The notes under the pieces are model-generated. The model saw only the letters and a list, made by a program, of their open reading frames with translations. It was not told the DNA's origin and did not search any database. The translations under genes were made by a program, and so were the position numbers. From Pelodera strongyloides (Eukaryota; Nematoda; Chromadorea; Rhabditida; Rhabditidae), in contig JAANDG010000707.1 in NCBI GenBank assembly GCA_036852015.1, positions 1-64,000 on the forward strand: DNA of 64,000 bases. The letters are read 5' to 3'. How positions within the stretch are numbered: the stretch's first letter is position 1; each line of letters opens with the position of its first letter. Below, one piece after another: positions 24,728-34,800 of the stretch.

Positions 24728-27700
24728 CTATTTATTCTCATTTTGAAGTTCCTCGTTGTATTCAATCAGTTGTTGCCGAAAACCGTCGTTAGGACGAATA
24801 ACTGAAATTATTGAATCTTTACATTATTTGTTTTAGGTGTCGTCTGGTCTCACTTCATCAGTTCGTGAGTGGCTTTATTTTTATTTATTAAAAACGTCCA
24901 TAACTTTAAGATTTGAGTGGACTACATCCAAAACAGTAAAAAAAAACTTTGTGATTAAAATTAGAAGTTTAGAAGTTAGGTCCAACCGGGTCGAACTCTT
25001 TTCACTTTCTCAAAGGCATCGTGGTAGCTGAGTTGTTCATCCTTCATCAGATACGAGATCACAAAAGAACTGGCCCGAGAAATACCCGCATTGCAATGGA
25101 CAAACACCTAAAATTATCCCAATATACTCTACTACATAAGGTCCCTCTGTAAAGTCTATTCAGAATAGTCGTTGGGTCCCAACTATACAAATTTACAAAT
25201 ATTCAGTTTCATTATTCTCGTCACCTTTCCTCCTTCTTTCCTGCACTGATCGATGAACTGGTGAATTTTAGTGAAATTTTCTTTGAGTTGAGCTGTAGGC
25301 AAATCTAGCATCTGCAAGATTGAACCTTATAATTTGTTTGATAGAATATTTTTTATCTTTTTTGTCCTGGATGATCTATGAGTGCTATAGGTGAAATGTA
25401 AAATTTCTCTTTGAATAATTGTTAGATTTCGAACTTGATGAAACTCACCTCGACCATAAGGTAGATGAAGTTCTTTGGGAACATCGGTCTGATTCCAGTG
25501 GCACAGTTTACAATATGAGTGATTCCTCCTTCCTTCAATGTTTGGTATGAAGCGGCCACATCTTGACTTCCTGAATTTGTTGGTCATGTTTTACTGTAGC
25601 CTGTAGCCTTCTAGTCATGCTAAAGAAAAATAAAACATAATTATAAGTTATAATACAATAGATATAGAATAATAAGAAAAGTGAACGAAAATCGTAATAA
25701 TTTAATGAGGGTAGAGAGTAGGGTACCTCGTTTCGACCCCTAAGTCATAGACGAGGATTTATGCATGTTTGCTAACAAATCATATTCTTTTTTTTTTCGT
25801 GCTCTGATGTATTCTCTTGCACTTTTGTTCGTGTTGTGTGATGTGCTTTTACATTTCTGTTGCATTTCCATAATTGATGTTATGTTGCAGGTTATTCCCC
25901 TATAATGTCGACATCAGTGAAACATCGCGAGTTCATTGGTGAGCCAATGGGAGAGAAGGAAGTGACTTCTGTGGCGGGTATTGGACCGACTTATGGAGCC
26001 AAGCTCACTGAACAGGTACATTTTTTGATATTCAATTCACGTGGTGTATTTGTTTAGTTTTACTTAATCGTCCTTAGTCTCTTTTGTGGAACACGTCCTA
26101 TTAAATTTATATTTGGACTGTTAGCTTTGTTACTTTGCATATGACGCTGATTTCACTCACAAGCTACTTAATACTGTTGGGGCAGGGTTAGCGGTAGGAC
26201 GTTGACTTTATCTATTCTGAAAATGAATTTGCGCATGAAAGTTACGGGAAGCAGCATACGCTTAAAACGTTTATAGGTCATATTCTACTGTTTCAGGGTT
26301 TCGACAAAGCCTACGTTCTTTTCGGACAATTTTTGTTGCTAAAGAAGGACGAGGACATGTTCATCGAATGGCTGAAGGTAAGACGTTTGCTCATTGTAGA
26401 TTCCATGTCTATGTGTATTGTTAGATAGTTAGATCGCACTCACATATTGCTAGGTGCTAGTTTGTCTGTCCTAGTCCTATCTTCACTCATTTATGGATCT
26501 GTGAGAACTGAGAACCCTGAGGCCATATTCACCAGCCCATTCCCCGTGGGGAATTCCCCGTCTACATATTAGAATGCTATTTTCTGTCCCGAGGGAATGG
26601 AGTGGTGAATATGGCCTAAGCCTATGGAAACGAAAATATATTTACTAAGGGTTTTTTACTAAGGCCGCCGAGGGTCAAGCTGTGAATGCTGTTATACCTT
26701 ATTATGTAGATCCGTATAATTTTCTCTATTTTAGTAATGTAAGCTTAGTACACGGATTAATAGTATTTAGCTAGCACTCAAAATAGTATGTTTCGTGTGC
26801 CGATATAATACAATGTTTGCTTTATTTTAGGACATTGCGGGAGTTTCTGCCAACCACGCCAAATCGTGCTACAATTGCCTAAAAGAGTGGGCTGAACAGT
26901 ATATTTAAATCTTCAGTTTTCACATTATTTTAAAACAGCTGGCGATCTAGCCTATTATTCTGGGGTTCTCAATTTTACTCCATCAGTTGCATTTCGAAGT
27001 TATTATACAAGTTGCCTATCTATAATTATTGTCGCATATTATCTCGTTGATTGACGGTGTTTTGTTTGACAAACTATGATCATTGCTTAATTGACTTGAA
27101 ATTTTGAAAACGTTATCCTCTAATTCGTTTCGTTATTTTTTTACTTGCGCGTATTTATCTCATTTTCTGATGCTGGTTATGATTCTAATAAATAAAGTGA
27201 TTTATTCATATTGTGTGAGGTGTGATTCTCAGTTTGCTTTGCTCTGAATGCGTATCTGTGGTTGTTTTTTGTGTTTTGTGTTCTTTCTATGTTATATTCA
27301 TTTTTTGAACATTATTAGTGAATTACCGTAATTACTTGTTACTATCTATGGTACAGTAACTGGTAATTTATGGAAAATGTGTATGTGGTGTTGGATCTTT
27401 TTTATCTACATAACTCGCAGTGAGGGGGTCAGTGCTGTAGGACACGTTGTTTTGTTAAAGCTTATGTACGGGGTTTTGGAAATACGTCATGTATTGTGGC
27501 AAATTTTCTTCTACCCTGTGGGACTATTTGTTAACATACTTTTGAAAAGCATGTGCTGTACCGCTTTAAATTATTTAGACGTAAACCTACCGAGATACAG
27601 GTATTCGGTGATTTGTGCGAGCTGCATGTCTGGTTTGAGGTCGATAACAAATCCACATCGTCTTGCCCGTTCCACCTTTTTCCTCCTTCTGTTCGAGACT

Positions 27701-28019
27701 TGTTCTGTGTTTGAGTCGTCGACGGATATCCTTCGGAAAGTCCCGTCCTCCGACCGTCTTTCGACTACTTCAGAACCGTCCTCCAGGGTCACACTAAAGA
27801 ATAAGGTAGTACTGTAGTTATATCAATTCAGAGTTATCGTACATATTAGTTCAGCGTTTTCAGCCACGGCTACAGTATATCCATTGGGCATACTAGCATC
27901 ACTATGGAAACGGTTATATAGTTTTTGTTAAATTATAGACTAAAAAATATATACCTCGTTTCGACCGTTTTAAGACTGCCCTTCGCGTTTCTTATCCGGT
28001 CGAGTAGAGAAATTGTCAT
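24728..28019 (-). CDS. Dual-specificity phosphatase, DUSP19-like
   Basis: Cys-based phosphatase acting on phospho-Tyr and phospho-Thr/Ser, probably in MAP-kinase signalling. Exons (minus, 5' to 3'): 28019-27955, 27793-27591, 25570-25449, 25311-25225, 25107-24987, 24801-24728; phases agree, 223 residues. Evidence: a basic N-terminal part ([11 protein letters not shown]), then [38 protein letters not shown], the general-acid loop MLDLP (Asp), the catalytic P-loop [12 protein letters not shown] matching HCxxGxxR, and [10 protein letters not shown] at the end. Length and layout fit DUSP19/SKRP1; a close atypical DUSP is the alternative. The start Met follows an ATTTCAG acceptor by one base. The second intron (25571-27590) contains the complete BAF gene on the other strand. 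Confidence 0.92.
25905..26908 (+). CDS. baf-1: Barrier-to-autointegration factor, nested in DUSP intron
   Basis: BAF is a small DNA-bridging protein that binds LEM-domain proteins and lamin and is needed for nuclear envelope reassembly. Exons 25905-26015, 26297-26377 and 26831-26908 encode exactly 89 residues, the standard BAF length. It begins [18 protein letters not shown], has the helix-hairpin-helix part [20 protein letters not shown], then [15 protein letters not shown], and ends [10 protein letters not shown]. This is very close to nematode BAF-1. The start codon is 14 nt after a TTGCAG acceptor. Overlapping AATAAA signals lie at 27187-27196. The whole gene lies inside the 2,020-bp second intron of the DUSP19-like gene, in the opposite orientation. 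Confidence 0.97.
26521..26616. mobile_element. GGCCATATTCACCA-family MITE, short copy
   Basis: About 96 bp, ends GGCCATATTCACCA and TGGTGAATATGGCC. It lies in the second baf-1 intron, hence also in the DUSP intron. Confidence 0.75.
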
Positions 28020-28664
28020 TCTGAAATGAGGGGTTTTGTAGAGATGTAAGTTTCACACTAGTCATATCATTAGACGTTTCAGTTGTTCCAAACAATTCAA
28101 GATACTTCAACTGAATGTGTAGGTTAGATGTATCTCAAAATATTAGTGCTAGTGGCTCGTATTTGTATGGCTGGCATGCCGCCACGGGGATAATGTTTCA
28201 CTGTTTTATCTTACAATTGATATGAATCACGTGTGGTTTCATATTCGGACGGCTATGATTGAAATAAAAGCGGGAGTATACATGTCTATGCTCATTCATC
28301 GTCTCTTTGCTCTGTTCTCACGATCGGATTAGTTTAAAAAAGGACCGCAACGCAATGGGAGAGAGGCGATGCGGTGGCCTTTAGCGCACATTTTTGTATT
28401 TTGGGCGTCCTCATCTCGTCTCGTCTCTTGCTTTAAAGTTCCTCTTTGATGGGTAGATTCGTTATCTTCTGTGAATAAGTGTGGAACTAGAGTGGGTACA
28501 CTTCGGGCTTGAGCAGGAACTGGATTCAGTGAAAATGTAGCATTGTTCGAATTTGTATGTGTTCTCCCCTCCGTTGCAATGCACTTGTTCGAACTTTGGT
28601 TTACTTCTTGGTTTGCACTTACACGTGTATTTACATGTTTCCTTTCAGACTACTAAACCTTAGT
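28020..28664. promoter_or_regulatory. Intergenic region between divergent phosphatase genes
   Basis: 645 bp lie between the DUSP19-like start (minus) and the PPM1D-type start (plus). TTTCAG acceptors lie next to both start codons (28021-28023 on the minus strand, 28643-28648 on the plus). The region contains CGTCTCGTCTCG-type short repeats at about 28412-28425. Confidence 0.45.
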
Positions 28665-31600
28665 ATGACAGTGGATACTGGTGGCCGCCGGAGTCTTTCC
28701 CAGCAAAATGTTCTGCTTGGAAGTAATCTGCGAATAACAGTCGCAGCGAACCAGGTAATCTTCACCATAGTTGATATAATTGGAAATTGGGGTGAATTGT
28801 CGTTTTTGTACAAAAAACCTTTCCGTTTTCCGTAAAAACTAGTTTTTTAAAAGCTCACATTCCGTACACCATCAACGTTATTTAGTTTCGTTGTGTGACT
28901 TTATTTGGTTTCGTCGTTAATATATCTATTATTGTATTATATACGTTTGAAGGGTGGCCGCCGGTACATGGAAGACCGTGTTCACATTGAAACGGTTCGT
29001 GATAACAATGGCCGAATTCTCTACACCTTTCTCGGTGTCTTTGATGGCCATGGTGGCGCTCAAGCCAGCCATTTCACTAAACTACACCTTCTCAACAATA
29101 TTAGGGTTCGTCCTCCTTTTTTATACTTCAGTATTTATTTCTTTATTTAAAGCGGTGTAACCGCCGGTTTTTGAACGTATGTTGGATGCTGTGTTGGAAA
29201 GTAGTAGTATATGCAAAAAATACAAATGATAGTGTATTTATCTCCAGTTTCGCAGGGCCGAAACAGGCCGAATCTGGCCCAAAAATCATTCAGCGCGGCT
29301 TTCACTTTCCATGTATAACAAGGGATGGAAACTCCCTACCATAGCTTGACGATCGGAGTAATCGTGTTGGGACGCGTTACGTGTAGTTCGTAATTTAAAG
29401 GTGTATTGGTGGTGTTAAAGGTGTAAATTTATTTTATGTCAACACCTTTAAATTACAAACTACACGTAACGCGTCCCAACACGATTACTCCGATCGTCAA
29501 GCTATGGTAGGGAGTTTCCATCCCTTGTTATACATGGAAAGTGAAAGCCGCGCTGAATGATTTTTTGAGGTGTTTCGGCCCTGCGAAACTGGAGATAAAT
29601 ACACTATGACTGCGCGATTTTTAGAATTATGTTTATTTGTATACAACTTTGGGGAATGAAGTTGTACAACGTACGTTTCAAGTTCCAAATCCGGATGTTA
29701 CATCGATTTAAACGTTTACAGTTCAAAGAACTAGCGGAAGTGTACAATGATGATTAGACGATTGTTTATAACAAATTAAGCCCCTGACCAAATTACTATT
29801 GTTTGTTTAATTAGCATAGTGGCCAGTTTCTACATCGAAAATCAACATATTTCAACCAAACGTATGCAAATGCATTTGCCTCCGGGGGATGTTTGGTGCT
29901 CAGCTTTACTCATCGGTTTGTATTGTACAAAGACCCAGAACTAAGCTCTTTTTTTTTACAGAAACAACCTGAATTCAAATCAGACGACGACTTTACGTTA
30001 CTGTCCGCAATAAAGAAGGGATTCCTGGAAACACACAATGCTATGAGACATGTGGCTGGTAGGTCATTTGGTCATTTTTGTTAGTAACTCCTATAAATAT
30101 CTCAAATCACACTCTCTCACTCTCTTTTTTTTTTATATATGAATACCACTTTATTCAGTCATACAATCATCACACATAGACTTAAGCATGTAGAATCCAG
30201 GGTCCCGTTTTTTTCCAGAAGTCGGGGATCTTCATTGTAGTTCCAATCAGGGCGGTGTCTCTTGGCCGATGTGTCCCGTAGAGAGTAGAAGGTAGAGGGC
30301 AGGGAAGTGACCATTGTCGAATGTAGGGAAGACGGAATACAGAGATTACAGAGCGAAACGTCCGTCCTAAGGCTAGGCAAGGGGAGCGCCTTAACTTTAT
30401 TCCCGACGCCGTGGCATGTTTGCAAGATAGTAGCACTTTGAATTAAAATATTTTTCCTAAGTATGCGTTGAGACGTTGATAAATAGTAATGTGGCGAACT
30501 ATCAGATCCTTAGTTTCTTGCTTTTTACCTGATGTATATCTTATTATATAAAGGAGAAGAGTTTACTTTTTTGTTTGTGTGATCATAACGAAATCGTTTC
30601 ATAAAGAAAATTGTCTATTGGCAAACAGCATACAAAATCATTGCCGCAGGCGAGATTCGAACCCACAGCAGCGCACAACCTCTCGATTCATAGTCCAACG
30701 CTCTACCTGTTGAGCTATGCTAGCTTATCCTTATCACAAGGATAATCCTCTGTCCTACATACAGCACCTTCAATGGCAAATTTGCATGGTAGTATTAGTC
30801 GAGTGGAGATCCAAACTGATTAATATACGTTTCCACAATCAGAGACGTTTTAAATAGGGAAATAATCGGTCGAAGGCCGATTCCTCCAGTCGGAGAAGAG
30901 CCCGTAGGGCTCTTCGAACGGCTGGTGTATATATATGCCTCAAATACGACCAGGCTTTTTATTGGAATCTTTTGGCCCAAGCCCAATTGTCCCTGTGCCC
31001 GCGTTCTTTTAAAGGGACGGGCCCATCAAAATAAACCTATATTTTGCATGTTTTTATAATTTGTATAAAGGGGGTTTATTATAATATATGTACACTAAAT
31101 TTCGGCTAGAGTTTATCCCGCTGAAATTTTTCGGTGTCGATAAACTCAAAAGTATACCGTAGAAGACCAACAATTGCACCCTTATTTCCTTACCGCGTCT
31201 CCCGAGGATACCTCGCTCTGATTGGGACCCGGGAGACTATCTGTCCATATAGCCACATTCCCCCGGGACACGCGGTAACGAAATAAGGGTGCAATTGTTG
31301 GTCTTCTACGGTATACTTTTGAGTTTATCGACGCCGAAAAATTTCAGCGGGATAAACTCTAGCCGAAATTTAGTGTACATATATTATAATAAACCCCCTT
31401 TATACAAATTATAAAAACATGCAAAATATGGGTTTATTTTGATGGGCCCGTCCCTTTAACGCCTGGATACTAATTATACCAAGTAAAATTGTTTGTTATA
31501 ACAATCGACTATAATTTATAACATATAAAAATCTATAATATATCTGACCTATTTATTCAGATGAATGGCCTCGTACCACATCGGGCTACAGAAGCACAGC

Positions 31601-31759
31601 CGGAACGACAGCTAGTGTGGCTTTCATTAAAGATGGAAAGATCTACACAGGACATGTTGGAGACTCGTCAATTGTTCTGGGAAAGAAACATCCCAATCCT
31701 GTTCAGGGTGAGGTTTTTAGTGGAATTGATTCTTTGCTTCATTTAATCTTATTTGTTTG

Positions 31760-31844
<85 letters not shown>

Positions 31845-34800
31845 CTACTGGGCATAAACCAATGCGTAAAATGACGCATCGACTATCTCCGGAAACCATC
31901 ACAATTTATGTTTATTTTGGTGTAACACCGACACCGACCGTCTACGTCTAGGTAGGCTCCTGACCACCCCCGGAACCATTTTAAAATGTATATATTTGCG
32001 TGAAACATGTGTTTCATTTATTTTTTATAAGTGGAAAGTTCTAGATGAAAGCAATCAGTACATGATGTCTGCGATTCGTCTCACTGTTGATCATAAACCG
32101 GAGAGTATTGAAGAGCTGGACAGAATTACTGTGAGTATTTGATTAGATGTTAATATTTTAAACTTGAATTTTGACGTGAACTGTGTTTATATTGTTACTT
32201 GTGTTGTTGTTTTGCTATATCACTTCTTATGTCAACTGTAGACTGACTATGTTTTATTTAGGAAGCCGGTGGTTCTGTAGTATCAAAGAGTGGAGTGATG
32301 CGTGTCGTGTGGGAACGACCTCTCAGAGGACATACGGGTCCGGTGAGGAGAAATACTCCAACGGAGAGGATTCCATTCCTGGCAGTTGCCAGAAGCTTAG
32401 GTAACCTTTTGTAATTCCGAGTTCCAACTATTCCAACAACAGCGTACTGCAGGTTGAGTAGTGCGTTCGCTTTAGGCATGCTTCAAAAACATATTGTTTT
32501 CACTATTTTTGCATAAATCGTAATTGTTGCAGTCTTGCAGATAGGTTAAACTGAATAGCTAATATTAAATGACCTAACATTGTATTATATGTGCACTGTG
32601 CGCTTATCAGTAGGGATTTATTGTTAGCTTGGTTAGATCCCTGCTACTCTTCAATCATCATTTATCTGTTCTTTTTGCTTTTTCTTTCCTTTTCCGTCCT
32701 TCGATGTACACTTCATTTGTGTATTTAATAAATGAATAATGAATGTTAATAAATTCAGGTGATCTGTGGTCGTGGAATGAAGAGACCCAGGAGTACATTG
32801 TGTCTCCCGATCCCGATTTGGACGTTCATGTTTTGACAGGAGAAGATGTGTGCTTGGTACTTGCATCAGGTAAGAATTGTGATCTTGGACATTCTCATCT
32901 TTCTTTTTTGTTTTGGCCTTGTTTACTATTCAATTAAACATTTTTTTTTATTTCTACCAACATGGATTTTATGTTTCCCTTCGTTTTGTGGTTAATTAGT
33001 AAAGTATGGCTGTTCAAATTATTCTATTGTGTGTACTTTGTAGCTTTGTTCTTTGTGACCAGTCGTTTTTCTGGTGCAATCTAGCTAGTGTTTGGTATAA
33101 TATTTCCAATTAGACGGCCTCACCAATGTAATGACTCCACTATTGTCAACTGTTATTGTGGATATGTGCGAGGAATTCACCGAAGATATCGAACCAGGAC
33201 ATGCTTCTCGTAGACTGGTGGGTCATAGCGTCATAGTTTGGTTGTGTTTTCCATTTTAGTCCAGTTACTCGTCTTGTTGATGTTAAGACTATTAAATCGA
33301 GTATATTCCTCTATTTTTCATGTCCAGAGGCCATATTCACCACTCAATTCCCCATGGGGAATTCCCGGTCTTTTTCTCTGTGTGTCTCACAATAGAATGC
33401 TATTTTCTGTCCCCAGGGACTATTTCCCCGATGTAATCGGAGTGGTGAATATGGCCTCTGCATTCATTCGAATTTAATTTTTTTTATCATTTTATCACTT
33501 TCAGAACCGTAGAACACACAAGAATCACGCTCGAATGATTTTAAAGCAGGCGCTCACAGCTTGGAGAAATTTGAGAGCGGACAATATTTCTGTGATTTCG
33601 GTAGGTTTTTTTGCGTTGCAAGTTGTAGTCTGTCGGCGTGTTGTTGTTTTGTTGAATTTCATTAATCTTTATTTCTATTTCATCTTGTTATTTGCGAAGT
33701 AACAAAAATAAACAGGACTCAGGACTGATTTGTCAATCTCATTGCATAAGACCGCTTAATAAGAATGAATTTTCTTAACACCGCTTAATAAGAATGAATT
33801 TCCTATCTTCTTAGGTTGTGTTTGACGAGCCAGGATCCAAATTGAGCCATGGTTCGGCGGGTGAAAGTGTTGCTGGAGTGCTGTGCTCGGCCGACAAAAT
33901 TGACAATGTTCTCACGAAATTCCCCGAATCTATGGTTTGTAATTATCTTTTTTAATTGCTTAATTGCCTGTTGTGTATAAGAGAGAATATGAATTGTATG
34001 GGGTTTTTTTGAGAATTCAAATTGAGGCATTAAAAAATATTTTTTTTAGGTTCGCGTAGCTCCAGAGGGAACCCAGCGACTCGTCACTGAATATGTTCCC
34101 GTGATTTACCAAGGAGCTCTTGATTCGAATGCAGATAGTCAGTTTTATTTCTTGATTTAGCTTATTTTTGTGATTCGTTTCCTGGCCCCACCCATTAACC
34201 ACTGTTGGCGAACTACTCTGAATAATAGTTTAAAAACCACAATCATAGAGGTGGACATGTAAAATAACCTGAGAGAGGTTGAGCGTGTGGAACGTAAAAA
34301 ACAGAAGCTTAGATGAAAACTTATTTTCTTGTATACCGCAATAAAGTGGATAAGTCATACCGTTTTGTGAGAGCTGCTAGCTACATCACATTGTTGAACT
34401 CACAAGTGAATAGCCCCTTTTCACTTACTTTCTGCCTCCCTTAAATAGGTGTCATAAGTGTGACATTGCCATATAATATATGTCGTTTCCATTTAGTCTA
34501 AATATATTTCAGCTCTTGATTTCTCGGGTCCTGGCTTTCTATCGCATAGTGATGAATTGTTGCGCGAAGCCGAAGAAGATAACATCGAAGAAGAAGAAGA
34601 ATTTGAATTGGACGAGAGGGTAGGCAAATGTTTTTATTGATGGTTCCGTTCCTTTTTTAATCATTCTTTTAATTTTTGAGTTAAGCGTATACTGACTATA
34701 TTATTATCTTACTATTGTCTGAGTTAAATTGGATGTCCTTTTTGTTGTTGTGCTGAACTTGTTGCTCTCAGGATCCTGTTGATCTACCGAGTGATGTCCC

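Noticed and set aside
27377..27817. 146-codon plus-strand frame
   Set aside because: Antisense to the DUSP exon 27591-27793, whose minus-strand reading joins in phase to recognised phosphatase exons.
31717..31902. Tyr-Ile repeat frames
   Set aside because: Translation of a (TA)n microsatellite inside an intron; the same applies at 58547-58937.
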